The notes beneath the pieces are model-generated. The model saw nothing but the letters and a program-made list of their open reading frames with translations, ran no database searches and had not been told where the DNA came from. Source: Rhynochetos jubatus (taxonomy: Eukaryota > Chordata > Aves > Eurypygiformes > Rhynochetidae). Taken from it: 64,000 nt of DNA. Where the stretch lies: contig CM050659.1 of assembly GCA_027574665.1 (NCBI GenBank), positions 24,591,001-24,655,000 on the forward strand. Direction: 5' to 3'. A program made the translations under genes and the position numbers. Within the stretch, counting starts at the first letter, position 1, and each line of letters begins with the position of its first letter. Below are positions 11,090 through 23,400 of the stretch, piece by piece.

Positions 11090-11230
11090 GGGTGGTGGCG
11101 GGGGGGGGGGAGAGGGCAGCGGCGTTACGTCACCCGGGCGCTCTGAAGGAAAACGCGGCGCTTTGTGTGCGGAGGGCGGCTGCGGGGCTGAACTCAGAGC
11201 GTTGGCGGTTGCGAAGATGCGAGGCTTGGA
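11090..11230 (+). promoter_or_regulatory. CpG-rich block with a CRE site, possible internal promoter
   Basis: After a run of 13 Gs, this stretch has many CpGs and a full CRE/ATF-type TTACGTCAC at 11125-11133, next to CCCGGGCGC. It lies about 420 bp before the last coding exon. The motifs are visible. Promoter or enhancer activity is inferred only. Confidence 0.3.
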
Positions 11231-11645
11231 GGAAAATTCATAAGGCAGAACCCCCTTCTTCCTCCTGAAGCAACACCTTCCGCAGGGATTTTTGGCTTTT
11301 TAGTTTGAAAACCAAAAACCTTGGAAAAACTTTTAGCCGGAAACGCTCCCAGATCCAACAGGACCTTGAGCAGCACTAGAAACCAGAGCGGGAGGGAGCA
11401 CACGGACAAGCCCTGGCTGCTGCAGCTCAGCCGTCTGCGGTGGCTCTGGATGTTCGCAGCGGTGAACGCTGGCTGTGTAAAGCGTCAGCGTGGCCACGAG
11501 CCCTGTGCTGCAGCGGGGCAGCCCTGGGTGCCCTCCTGGGGCATTTCTGGGAGGACAGGGTTGGGCGTTTGGGAGGCCGGGTAGGTGTCCATGTAGGCGC
11601 TTGCGTGGCGGGGCTGTGCCTGTGACCTGTGGCTCTTCCCCGCAG

Positions 11646-11824
11646 GTGAGAAGCCCTATAAATGCACGTGGGAGGGCTGCGACTGGCGCTTCGCCCGCTC
11701 CGACGAGCTGACCCGCCACTATCGGAAGCACACGGGTGCCAAGCCTTTCAAGTGCCTCGCCTGTGGCCGGTGCTTCTCCCGCTCCGACCATCTGGCTCTC
11801 CACATGAAGCGGCACCAGAACTAG
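11646..11824 (+). CDS. KLF5L: KLF5-like transcription factor, zinc fingers 2 and 3, C-terminus
   Basis: The terminal coding exon starts GTGAGAAGCCC after CCCCGCAG and ends CAC CAG AAC TAG (stop 11822-11824). It encodes finger 2 (Cys324, Cys329, His342, His346, contact helix RSDELTRH) and finger 3 (Cys354, Cys357, His370, His374, contact helix RSDHLALH). The product ends in the KLF-type KRHQN. TGEKP and TGAKP linkers are intact. All DNA-contact residues match the KLF consensus, so CACCC/GC-box binding is expected. A small oddity is Cys360 in finger 3 (GRCFSRSD), where KLF5 has Ser as I remember it. The spliced frame is continuous across all exons (376 codons from the Met at 4170). Confidence 0.97.
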
Positions 11825-14800
11825 GAGCCGCCTACATCCGCCGCTTCTCCAAGAGCAGCTGAAACTCTTCTTTCCCGAGGAGCCTCTCTTCTCGTCCGTA
11901 GGAACAAACCCATGCTGTGATCAACTGGCAGGGCAGGGGTGGCAGGTAAGCCCCCTCTGCAAGCCCTGTGCCCAACTGTTTGTTTTTAAAAGAAATCTCA
12001 TTAAAAGGGTTATAATTACAGACTGATCTCGTGACGAGGCTCCTGGCGGCACCGGGGCGGTGGACCTTGGATTCCAAAGGGCTTTCTTCCGGCAAACCTG
12101 CAATTTATTTGTCACTCAGGAGCAACTGTCCTTTGTGTCTCAAGCTGTTTGGGCTTGGTTTTTTTACCCCTTTCAGGGCGTTGGTGAGCCCGAGGAGGGT
12201 TGTGACGGGTTGGGAGCCCGGCTTGTGTGCGAGACGTCTCGCTCTGAACTCGGCGCAATCCTCTTGGATTGCCCCGTGGATGTGGCACCTCTGACGCGTG
12301 AGAACCGGAGTGCGGGCCCAGGGCGGTTTGGGTTGACAACCCTGGTCTCTGTGGGGGCCTAGAAGAAAGGGCCTATGGCATACGCACCTAACGTGCCTTC
12401 AGGCAAGGGACAGCACAAAAGCAGGTGGCAAACGCCATCGCCTGTGTCCAGCTGAGCCGACTGCGGTTTCCTGGCAGCCACCTCACTCTGGGCTGCGAAT
12501 ATCTGCCCTGCTTGGCCAGGTTTTTTGGTTGTGTCCTTAGCATTTCTGCTTCTAAGATGGATTTTGAACTTCAGGTCTCTCTGGGAGGACCACCGTGGGG
12601 CTTGAAGCCACCCAGGGGACTGAAAAGAAAGCTCTGGTCTCCCAGAATACATTGTGCCTTTCTCCAAAAAGCGCTGGGCAGGGTCTGCTCAGGCCTTGGA
12701 CACAAGGAATCAGTCATTGCCAATCACACCGGTCAGTCTGTTGCTGTTGCTGTTTCCTCACGTTCAGACAGAGAAAAAAAAAAAAAGAAAAAAAGCATCT
12801 TTGAGAGAAATTCCAGTAAGTCCTGCTGTTCAGATTGTAATCACGTTACCTACCTCACAGGTTCACCGCTTCGGGCTCCGTAAAGCACCTTCCCTCTTCT
12901 TCCGTGGGGTGCCATGACGTGTGGGCACAACATCCATTCTTCAGGCTCTACCGGGGGTTAAATTTAGGCAGGACGCGAACCGGGCCGTGCCAGTTGAAAC
13001 AGCAGCCGTGCAGGTAATAAATAAATCAGGAACAAATAATGGGCCCGCTGTGTCCAACAGAATATTGATTTCCCTCGCCCCGTCCTCCTCTTCTATTCTT
13101 CCCCAAACAAATTTAAGTCGCGTGCAGGCTGATGGTCTGGTGTGTCAGGAAGGATTTGGGGGGTGCGTGGCGTGGTGTAGGCTTTGGGATGGATGATGGC
13201 GCTGCCGTGAGCCCTTCATGTGGCTCCTCCTTTCTCCGTGCCTCCAGGCAGGGTGGGAGCGGCGGGGTGAAGTCAGGCCACCGAGCTGTGGGAGCTGGCT
13301 TGGGTGGCTTTCGCTGATGGTGCCTGGGAAGGGTTTTCCAGACCTCGCGGGCCTTTGCCAGGCTGGAGGGTTTGATCGTGGCACCCTCTTGATGCCATGT
13401 TCGGGCGAGGATTGGAGAGTCGGGCTCATACATCGGCCGACCACGTGTATGTCCTTTTCCCAACTCCTTCATTGCTTGTCACAGCTGGCTGGAGATCGGT
13501 GAGTGCTGGAGGAAATGGGCCTGTTTGCCACCTACCTTGTTGGCTGGGGGGTCTGTCTCCTCTTTGGGGCACAAAGCAGGACCTTGCCAAGGCCCCCACT
13601 GTGACCTGGGCTCCTTCCCAGGTCACCCTGGAGGTTGGGTTGAGTCATATGAGCAAGTGGGGTCTGCAGCGCCAACCCCCCAAAAAATGGGGGTGGGTAG
13701 GAGTGGTGCATGGCTTGAAGCCTCCGCGCAGGGGACAGTTTTACCTCTTGCTTCCGCTTAAAAATGGGTCTGGGGGAGCCTCAGGGAAGGTCTCTGATTA
13801 CGGAAAAGCCCCTGGGAGAGCAGTGCGGTGCAGGGTGTAGGAGCGCGCGTCTGCCGGCACGGGAAGGCTGAGCTCACGCCAAAGGAATTTCAGGGTAGCG
13901 TGGAGGTGCCTCAGCCGGTCCCCGCGTGTCTTCAGGAAGCTCAGGCCAGCTCGGTGGGGCTGGTGGGGACCCAACACGGCCGTGCTGGGACCTGCTGGGC
14001 TCCACCCCACTCCACTGGCACCCGTTCAGCTTCTCAGTGGCTAAGCCCTGGCATGGCGAGCCTCCGGCACCGTGGTCCGTGTGCCCACCCGGGAGCCCCC
14101 GTGGCTGTAACTGCAACTTCCGTGCGGGAAAACCTTTGTTTCGGTGCGTCTGTTGCGGTTCAACCTCCTCAATGCGTGAGCCAAACTGTGGGGCGCAGGG
14201 TTGATCCAGCGTGTGCCGTCAGGCCGGCCGCGGGGTCAGCCCTCGCCCCTGGCCCTCTCAGAGGGATCACATCGCCCGCTTCTTTTTTATTTTTGGAGAA
14301 GGGATCCCCCCACTCCCTCCCCTGCTGTGCTGATGGGGCCCTAAACCTGTTCTCTGGAAACCAGTGCGAAGCCAAAACAACCAACAGGCAGCTTTAGGTC
14401 TTGGGGGAATTTTACATGATTTTCCTGATGATCTTTCTTTACTACAGAAAAAAAAACATCTGCTCATCCTCACGTAGCCTCTGTGTGTGTGTATATAGTT
14501 ACTTTTATTTTTTACTCTGATGGGTGGGCAGAAGAAGAAGTGGCTTAACAAGAAACCCCCTCCCCAGTCCAGTACTGCTTCCCAAGCAGCACCGCTGGGC
14601 CGCTTGCGAAGTGCTGACATACAAATGCTGTACTAGCGCAAAGGTAAGGAAAAAAAAGAGTCCAAGGGGAAAAAACCCCAGCAAGCCTCGGCTTCTATTG
14701 CTCTGTTCTCGTGTGCACAGCCTCTAGCCATGCCTGTCTCTGCAGCTCTGGGGGGCTGAGGGCAGCTACTCCCCGGGGGGAAGCCAAGGGAGTGATGCTG

Positions 14801-15290
14801 AGGGAGCAGAGCGCCTCTCTGCTGCAGGAGGGATGGCAAAGCTGGGGGGGGTGCTAACCCCACCTGAGTGAGGGTCCCTCCATCCCCCGGGAGTCTTAGG
14901 TGACACTGGAAAAGGTTGGCCAGCCCGGAAGGCTTCGCAAGCCCGTGCTTGGTGCAGAACGAATGCCAACCCGACCGGGAGGCGAGTGCCGCGTCTCTGC
15001 TGCGCCTGTATCATAGCTGGGGTGGGGGGGTGGGGGCAGAAAAATCGCTGTAAATAGGAAAAGAGCACTGTATCGCTTCGCGGGGATGGAAAGTGATCGT
15101 TTACTGTCCGAGATGAACACAATGTGAAACAAAATGGTAATTGGGACCTGGAAAACTTGGGTTGAAGGTTTATTTTTTCCGGTGATGCTTTTGTTTGTTA
15201 CATAACCCCTCTTACTACCCCAAAAAAACCTCCCCTACAACTATTAATCCATCTCATATTTTGTAATAAAATTTTATTACGTGGAGACGT
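11825..15290 (+). other. KLF5L: Probable 3' UTR and downstream flank of the KLF5-like gene
   Basis: There is no coding sequence or interspersed repeat in this 3.4 kb. It contains several possible polyadenylation signals: ATTAAA at 12000-12005, overlapping AATAAATAAA at 13016-13025, and AATAAA at 15265-15270. The last 900 bp are T/A-rich with short homopolymers, typical of a long vertebrate 3' UTR. Which signal is used cannot be told from sequence alone. Confidence 0.45.
15265..15270 (+). terminator. Candidate polyadenylation signal of the KLF5-like gene
   Basis: AATAAA in TTTTGTAATAAAATTTTATT, followed within about 20-60 nt by a GTGGAGACGTGGT then T/C-rich stretch, the layout expected of a downstream element. 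Earlier candidates exist at 12000 and 13016. Confidence 0.4.
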
Positions 15291-18200
15291 GGTCTTTCTT
15301 CTCTTCCCTCCTGCTTCAAATGCTCTTTTTTTGCCCTTACCTGCTGCTGCCTGTGCGTGTGTTGATTTTACAGGCTTAAGAAAAGGGAAAAAAAGCGCTT
15401 TCTTATTAGGTTGGACTAGGAAAGCGGCGCTCCGAGCAGGGGAAGGAGCTGTGCATGGAGTAAACGTGGAGCATCAGGCAGCGCTGTTACACTGCCAAAG
15501 CTTTGGCGGAACGGTGAGCCCTTCCCCAAACGGGTGTTGCGATGCCGTGCGGAGAAAAAGGAGGGGCAGGACAGGAGGGTTTTTTTTTTTTAATCCCCTC
15601 CGTGTTTACTACCCGCTCCCATTTTTCACCCTGTGAGGGGAGAAGGGGGCATCTGCCAGTGGGAGCGGGAGCGAGGCATTCGGAAGGCATGGGCTGGTGG
15701 CTGGAGCCTCTGCGGATGTCTGCGGGCTGAAGAAAGCCTCTAGGAGCTCGCCACGGGCCTGTCCTGGCGCAGCACCCCTCTCTGAAGCCGCCTCCTGCCC
15801 TGCCAGTGTTCGTGGACACTCTGTTTTGACGTATGGCCTCACGTTGGCCAGTACGGCCGGAGCTGGGATGCTGTTCGTTGCTAAACACATCCCCCCCATC
15901 CCGTGCCCAAACACCTCCTTGAACCCCCTCTGGCCTTCCACCCAGTACGTCCTCCGGCGCTCCGGACTTTGCCCCGGTTGTGCAGCCAAGCTGTTCCTGG
16001 GGAGATCGGCGAGATAGTGGATAATGGGGAAGATCTGCCGTGACGTCAGGAAAGTCCAGAGGGTGGCTATTTTATTGCCTGTGAAACTGAAGTGTCCTTC
16101 CTCCGTGGAGCTGCAGCTGGAAAAACCACAGAGAGGGCATCAGGGGAGAGTGCGGATGGGGCTGCCATGGCTTCCTCTCCTCCGTGGCACTGCTGTCACG
16201 TGGGATGGGGACCAGCTTGTCCCAGAAAGGCTTCCAGTAGCCATGGGCCACGGCTGGCAGGAAGAGGGGTGAGGGGGGCTCACCTTTTGGCTCACTCCAG
16301 CTAAAATGCCACTGAAGTAACGCCCTAGCCAGCTTTCCAAACCATCCTTTTTGGAAAACAGCCCCTCAAGCCCACGTGAAGCTCTGGCTGCTCACTCATC
16401 ACCACCTCCGCGGCCAGAAGCGGTTTGTACCATCCCCAGTGGGGAGGGACAGGGCTGGCTGCAGCGTGTCAGTGGTGCTGAGGCCATCAGGCACCCACAG
16501 ACCGTCCCCGTTGGAGCACAGGGCTGCGTATGCCCGGGTTCCCCATCCTGGCCCTTTCCCTGCCCCAGCCCCCAGTCCTGGTCCTTCGGAGTGGTGATGC
16601 TGCTTCACCCCGATGGCATCACGGACCTGAGGGTCAGCTGCTGCCTCAGGGGTGCGGAGGCCATCTCAGAGTCCGGCTGGGCTGTCCTGGGGGGACACAG
16701 TCCCTTTGGGTGCTGGGGAGCTGTTTTGCGTTGGATATCCCCAAGGGAGAGGTGCCAGACCCTGCTCAGGTCCCTTTGGATCAACGCTGTCCCTGAAACA
16801 CGGAGGAGAAGGTGTCAATTAAAAGAAATTCTTCTTTCTCCAAAGAGTGGAAATCTGGGATGCAGCTCAGAGTGGAGCTGGAAGTTCAGGCCCATCTCTC
16901 AAAGGGTCCTTCACCCTGCAGACCCAGCCAGCGAGAGGACCACCCCACCCTTACCCACACTGTGACTTTCACTGCCTGCAGCCTCCCCCCAGCCCCCCAG
17001 TACCGTCTTGTTTGTGCTCGAGTGATGAGGCAACGGTGCTGTAAAACCCTGGTTCGATCGCATTGACTGTTCCTGCGCAGTTATGGGGCTGTTAAAGCTG
17101 CAGGAATGCCAAGATCGTGGCTGGTCAAGGACAGGGAGGGAAGGGGAGGGGGGTATAAAAAACAAAGGTGAAAGCCTGAAGGAGGGGGTCCTGCCGCGTG
17201 GTCTCTCGCATGGCATGGCCAGGAAGCGAAGGCATCAACTGCAGGGCACCCGAGGGTCATTTTGCTTGGTGTCCAGAAGGAAGAAACGCTGATGTCACCA
17301 TGCCATGCTTAGCACCCGGAAAATAACGAGCATCACCAAGGCAGGGGGGCCTGGTGGACTTGGTGGAGATGGGCAGCGCAGCGGGGGCGGCTCACCGAGG
17401 CTCTGGTGTCCCTCTGCACCCCTGGAGGGATTCTGCAGGGAGTACGGGACAGCAAAGCAGCCACACAGTGGTCCCGTATGCCCAAGGTGTGGGACAGGAT
17501 GGGAGAAATCCAAACCCAGCTTCCCCTGGGACTTGGAGAAGACGCCATGGATGCCCATCTGGCATCCCCCGCACCGACCTCTGCCCACGGGCGTTTGCTG
17601 GACGCGACCCTGACTTCCAGGATGGTTGTGGTTTTGAACTTTATTGCCCCTTCCCCCCAGGTGACTAACCTGATGCGTCTGCCCCGCAGCAGATAGCTGT
17701 CTCCCCAAGGTTATTCTGTTTGATGTTTCCATGGCCTGGGCTGTAAAGTTATCCATTGACTCAGGAAAACACAATTAAGAGAGAAAGAGCTGCCAGGCGG
17801 GTTATTCAGGTATCTCTGCGGCTCAGCACAGGAGTGCAGCGAGGGCCAGAGATGTGGCTACTGGCGGGTACTGGGTTGATGCCCGGCAGCCGTGGGACAG
17901 GGCAACCAGCTGCCATGGTGCTGCTGTCAGCCCCCGCCGTCCGCTCACCTGGAAAACACAAGGGCTGGGAAGAGAGTGCCAAAAGCAGGCTAAATTTTGG
18001 GGAGGGTGGCAGGGAGGTGCATGTGGCGGCGGCCACGCTTGCCGTGACAGCGGCCGCGAGTGCTGCCCTTCAAACCCGGCCCTTATCTCCTGTATCCTGA
18101 GGACTATCAACCCCTCCAGTCTCCCTGCAGTGCCCTATCACGCAGCTGAAGCCAGGACTGAGCCATTAAAGTTAACTATTACCCAAAGTGAGTGTTTATT

Positions 18201-18562
18201 TGGGGTAATACAGGCCCAGGGGAAAGTGAGGGAGGGGAGGGGGAAGGCTCTTTTTTCTTTTCTACTAGATATCGCCAGCCCTGTGGAGTTAAGTGGTGCT
18301 TAAACAAGATGAATGCTTAAATAAGAGACGGCAAACAGTGCTGCTGGGAGGTGGGATGGGAGAGACCGGGCCAGCGCCGGCCGCAGGCAGGCGGCTGGGA
18401 CACCTCGGTGTCCCCCCACCCCATGGGGAGCCCTGTGCCATGAGTGGCTGGTGCCAGTGGAAGTAAAGGCTCCTATGAGCTTTCCTCTGGCTTTCTGTCA
18501 TGGGCAATTTTGGGGAGAAACCCTCCCTTCTCAGATGTTTTCTCCTTCCACCCACAGCCCCA

Positions 18563-18650
18563 TATCATAGAATCACAGAAGGGTTTGAGTGGGAAGGGGC
18601 CTTAAGGCCCATCCAGTCCCACCCCCTGCCATGGGCAGGGACACCTTCTG
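18563..18650 (-). repeat. CR1 retrotransposon 3' fragment
   Basis: The plus strand reads TATCATAGAATCACAGAAGG, then GTTTGAGTGGGAAGGGGCC, then CCCTGCCATGGGCAGGGACA, and it ends abruptly after ACCTTCTGG. About 88 bp of minus-oriented CR1 remain. Confidence 0.9.
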
Positions 18651-19789
18651 GTGTAACTGAATCTGTGCAGGAGGGTTCACCTGAACCCTCTAATCCCGTA
18701 ATCCATCACCAAGGAGACCCGAGCATTGCCTGGCACAGAGGGAAGCAGAGGGGCCCAGAGCAGGAGAATCAGTTCCCAACACCCCTGCCAAGTCCCATCA
18801 GTTTTTGGCTCATCCTGATGCTCCTAGACAGAGCAGGGCTGGGGAAGGACTGGGGTGGCTGCTCTGTTCCTCCCAGGAGGAGCTGCTTCAGCAAACAGCT
18901 CCAGCACCCTCCTTGCAACCCATTCCTGCACCGATTCCCCTGTCCCGGGTATCAGCAGCATTCGACCACCCCCACTTCCCACAGCGCCTTTCTCCGGGGT
19001 GTCTTTGTGGCACCACGACAACGGGAGGTGTCCCCTGGGACTGGCTTTGGGTTGAAGAAAACAGGGACCTCGAACTGCCGGGATGGGGGTCTGTTCTGCC
19101 CTAAGCCCCCCATCGGTGGGTTGGAGAGGGACGCGGCTCAGTGCAATCAAACTGGGTAAAATTTTGTCGGAAAAATTCCCCTCTGGCAACAGGAGGAACG
19201 TGAGGGCTCTAATCCAGGCAGAGAGCTGCCCCGTGGAAGCTCAGATCTATCTCGAGCACCGGGAAGATGGTAAAGGGTGGGGTGGGGGGGCAAACACTGA
19301 GCTGGAGCGATCAGAGGGTGCAAAGGACACGGGGGGTCATTTGCTTCCCTACATTTCCCTATGTGTGTTTGTCACACCACTCTCCTGCTGAACAGACCCG
19401 GCTTTGTCCCCTGACTGCGCGGGGTGCAGGGGCAGGAGGGGAAACTCCTCCATAGTTCATATGAGAAAGGATTAATCCCACCCTGCGTGGGAACCTCCTC
19501 TCTGCCCCCACCGTCTCCTCTGACTCACCAGGTCTGTACGGCACTTCAGCCCATCCTGGGCATCCACAGGGATGTCCACTGAAGCTCCCCACTGGGCACC
19601 AGTTCAGCTGAGCCAGCACAGAGACCTTGCAACTCATTGCACTGGTGAATTGAAGGTTTCCAGTGGTTACATCCATCTCTGTCTCTGCTGGTCCCTCCCG
19701 TACCAGGGCCCTGGATTCCCTGGGCTGATGAAAAGAGAGAGCAGTCAGTGCAAGGGCCAGGGGTGCTGGCAGGGGTCCGGGGGATGCAC

Positions 19790-20450
19790 CTGCCGTGAGC
19801 GAAACGTGCTGCGGCGGAGGCCTACGCGAACGGGCACGGCAGCAGGGCCAGCGCGGCTCGCCTTGCCGGAGGGGACAGGGAGCCAAATACACCCCGACCA
19901 AACAAACCGGCCACGGGGCTGCGGTGTCACGGTGCTGGAGGAGGGGGTGACACCCTCGCTCCGTGGCTGTGCATTCTGGGGTGTCGTTCCTGAGGGTGAT
20001 GCCCCCCCTTTCACCCAGGACAGGTCTGCTCGCTCCAGAGGAGCCTGTGTACCTGCCAGGATCCCTGGGTGCGTCCCACCCGCATCTGCAGCCGGCCCAG
20101 GGTGAGGATGAGCCAGAAGCCAACCCTTCATCCCTGGATCCATCCCCTTACCCAAACTCATCCGCGTCATCCCTCGGCTCTCCCGGCTCCGGCTGCCGGT
20201 GCCGTTCGGCTGCCGGTGCCGTTCGGCTGCCCAGCGCTTGGGGCAGCAGAGCCCTGCTCCTGGCTGGAGCCGCAGCCACGTGTGCTGGGGGCTGCGCCAG
20301 CCCGGGGTGGGTTTTGGCAGAGGGGACAGCAGGGGTCACACCTGCCCTGGGCGAGGGAAGCTGCGGGAGGGCAGGCGGTGTGTGCTCCCGGGTCCGTTCC
20401 CTGCCGAGCTCTGCGGGAGGATGCTCAAAGCTGCCGGGGCAGCAGCATCC
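19790..20450. other. GC-rich, CpG-containing patch in the intergenic interval
   Basis: CpG dinucleotides are visibly commoner here than in the neighbouring intergenic DNA (for example GCGGCGGAGGCCTACGCG near 19811). There is no TATA box or recognisable exon. It could be an orphan CpG island or simply a GC-rich spot. Confidence 0.3.
20191..20231 (+). repeat. 17-bp tandem repeat, about 2.4 copies
   Basis: The unit GGCTGCCGGTGCCGTTC occurs twice in a row and is followed by a partial third copy (GGCTGCC). It is a simple local duplication in the GC-rich patch. Confidence 0.9.
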
Positions 20451-23400
20451 CTGAAAACCAACGTGAGGAGTTCCCGACCGAGCAGGAAAAGGGACCCCCA
20501 GGAAGATCAGGGACTCAGCCCCCACGTTCAAAGCCCCTTTGCCCGGGCTCCCACGGCTGCTCCGGGTGGGAGAGCATTCAGGAGTACAGATTGCACATAT
20601 ACACGGTGCTGGGAAAGGAGGAATACGAAGTGGAGAAGGGGTCCTGGCCACGCCGGGAGCTCAAATAGCGGCTGAAGCTGATATTTAAAGTGTCATCTAG
20701 GAGATGGGTGGCACCAGCAGCGCACATCGGCGCTAGCAGCTTTACCCAGGCTCCTGGCAGGGTTCAGAGCTTTACACACAGGTGTTGGGATCTTTGCCTT
20801 CGCCGGGAAACCAGAGGCCGGAGGAGTTAGGGGGGTCTGGAGGCTGCCCTGGCCTCACACCCCCAGCCCTGCCTGGGGCTGGCAGCTGGGGAGGTGGCGG
20901 TGACCCCCGCTGTCCCAGCTTGTGGGATGCTGGCCCTGCTCCCCGAGTGGGAACATCCCTCTGGAGCTGAGGATGCCGACACAGTCCCCCTGCAATACCC
21001 TAATTTTACATATCCCAGGACAGCAGCAGAATAACCCCGCTTCATTACTTTTTAGCAGTTTCCACCCCAAAGCACTCTCCAGCCGGGGGAAGGGGACACC
21101 AGGCCAGGTCCCCTGACAGGACACTGAGTCCTGCCCTCCCCACTCTGGGCTAGCACCCAGGAACACGTATTCACCCAGGAGGAGGGGGCCAGGAAAACAA
21201 ATTAAAAGCCTCTAACACCATTGCTTGGCTGCTTCCAGAAGCTGCCTGGAGAGCAGTGCTCAGTAAGGGAGCATCATTGCTTCCTTCTAATTGGATCTGC
21301 TTCCAGAGTCCACCCCAAACGCCCGTATTTGCTGCACACATCACCAGAAAACAGCCTGCAGGCATCCCTGCGCCACCCAGGACCGAAGCAGAGCTCCCAC
21401 CTCCAGCAAGCGCCAGGGCATAGCACTTCTCATCCCCCGTCCCCAGGGGAACAGGTTTGGGTACATCCAGACCCATCCTGGGGCAAAATGCAGCAGTGTT
21501 TGGAGGAAAGAAGTAGCGTGGGATGACTGGCTCAGGCGGGGAGCTGCGACTCCTTGCAACCCAGTCAGGATTTCAGCTAGAGGGAGGTCTTGCTTTCCTA
21601 GAGCCAGCAGCCTTCCTGGAAAAGCTAATTTATTGGTTTTTCTTATCTACAGCAGATAGAGTTTGGCTTTGAAGAGTCGCTTTAAAAGCAAGAAGAAAAA
21701 GTCTGTTGTGAGATCTCATCGAAGCGAGACGCTGCCACTCAGAATGCTTCATTCCAGCGAGATGCCACGAGGATGGATAAACTTTCTTGGCCTTTAGCAG
21801 CTGTCAAGCAGCAGGCTTCCAGGCAGATGAATCTCTAGCCTCTTCCACCGCGTCTTCACTGCAGAGACACAGCAAACGTCCCCATTTCACATGCAGGAGC
21901 AAGACCTGCCTCCCACCGAAAGCCTCAGAGCTCTGGTATGAAACATCCCGAAGTTGCCCATCCCGAAGGAGCATGCCAAAAAGGCCCAAATGACCACTGC
22001 AGGGGCAACCCTTCCTGATGGCTTCAACTTGTGGGGCAAGAACCATCTCTATCCTTGCTCAGTGGCTTGCTGAGCGCTCAGAGGACCCTTCCCTGGGCTA
22101 GCCCGTGGCTCCTGTGGGATGCAGTAATTAAGACTATCCATCACCAGCAGTGACAGGGCTCGTTGGGAGGTGTGATTAGGTTGTACCAGCTATTGCATTA
22201 CTCCTAAGGGGTTGAAAAATAGTCCTGTCATTAGATCTGGGGCATTAATTGAACACTAAGCCCCATGGATAATTCTTTCAAAGGTGATGGATCTTCTCTC
22301 CAGAGCTTTCACACATTTGCTGGAATAGAAACAGAGAAGGGCTCCCAGAGCCCTCCCCAGACCCCCTGCACCAGCCCCATCATCCCAAGCAGATTCAGAG
22401 CCCACCTTGATACGATGGGGGAAACTCAGAAACGCGTCAGCCTGGACACAGTGTCCAGCAAAGCTCTGCTCCAAACCAGCTGGGCATGCAGCAGTAAAGC
22501 TGACCAGAAAGGAGATGGACCAGGTAGATGGACACACGTGAGAGCCTCCCGGGTGACTCCAGTGCCTGATCCTCAGCCATTCCCAAGCCATCGCTCAGTG
22601 TGGACAACCCAGCAAGCTCTGCATGGGCACAGGGTCAGCAGACATCAGAGTTCTTGGCAGATCATCTCTCTTGGGTTAAGAAGCGCATTTTACTTCTCTC
22701 AAAACAAGCAGCACTAACAGTCCTGCCAAGGCCAACACTAGGAGAAAGCAACAGCAGCTCACTTGAGATGTGCTGATAGGGGAGGCTTTGAAGATAAGCT
22801 CACTCTCCACAACACAGAGGGGAAAAGGGCTCCACACACATCCCTTCTGCCCAATGCTTTAAAGTCTCCTTTGTGCCTGCAGAGCTGTGTTCCCACCCCA
22901 GTCTAATCCTGCTGCTTTAAGGTTACACCCAGGCTGTAGGAGGCTTTGCAAAACATCCTGAACTTTACTTTGAAGCTCATTTGGTCTCATGGTCCTCCTG
23001 GGCTTTCCCATTCCTCCTCCAGAAAGATTCATGAGCCCTGCCATGGAGTGAAGGGCACAGCTTTCCTCCCCGGATTATACCCACAGGGAGGGCAGACTAC
23101 AATTAATAACACTCACCACGAGGAACAAAACAGGGGCTGGGGAAAGAATCAATTAGGCTGCATCTTAGCTGGGTGGCATTTAGGGGAGGACCTGGACAGC
23201 TTTGAAATATGGACAGGGAGTTGCTGGCAGCAGCTAAATTCCCTTAACCCCCCCTGCAGCAAGCCAAAATGGTGGAGGTGGGGCGGGCATTGCTTGCAGG
23301 AGCCCCCAGGCCAAGTTTGGGAAGGTCAGTTTTGGAGCTGATGTATCCATAATCCGCTTGAATAGCTCAGGAGGAGCCAGCTAGTTCATTTAGGGACAAG

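Larger units (their letters stand above)
8071..11645 (+). other. KLF5L: Intron 3 of the KLF5-like gene
   Basis: A 3.6 kb phase-1 intron running from GTAAGA to CCCCGCAG. It contains a CR1 immediately after the donor (8093-8368), an alternating purine-pyrimidine stretch near 10.76-10.81 kb, and a CpG-rich block at about 11.09-11.23 kb. No additional coding exon is supported. Confidence 0.9.

Noticed and set aside
8011-11824. Possibility that the KLF gene is a processed pseudogene
   Set aside because: Introns are at the conserved KLF positions, splice sites are canonical and the frame is open throughout.
17040-17070. GGTTCGATCG, resembling a tRNA T-loop
   Set aside because: No acceptor stem, D-arm or A-box at the required distance.
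19359-20123. 254-codon open frame on the minus strand
   Set aside because: GC-rich DNA with few stops; composition dominated by Gly, Pro, Arg and Ala, no domain, no splice-consistent structure.
20069-20668. 199-codon open frame on the plus strand in the GC-rich patch
   Set aside because: Overlaps other long frames in all phases, as expected from GC content; includes the tandem repeat.
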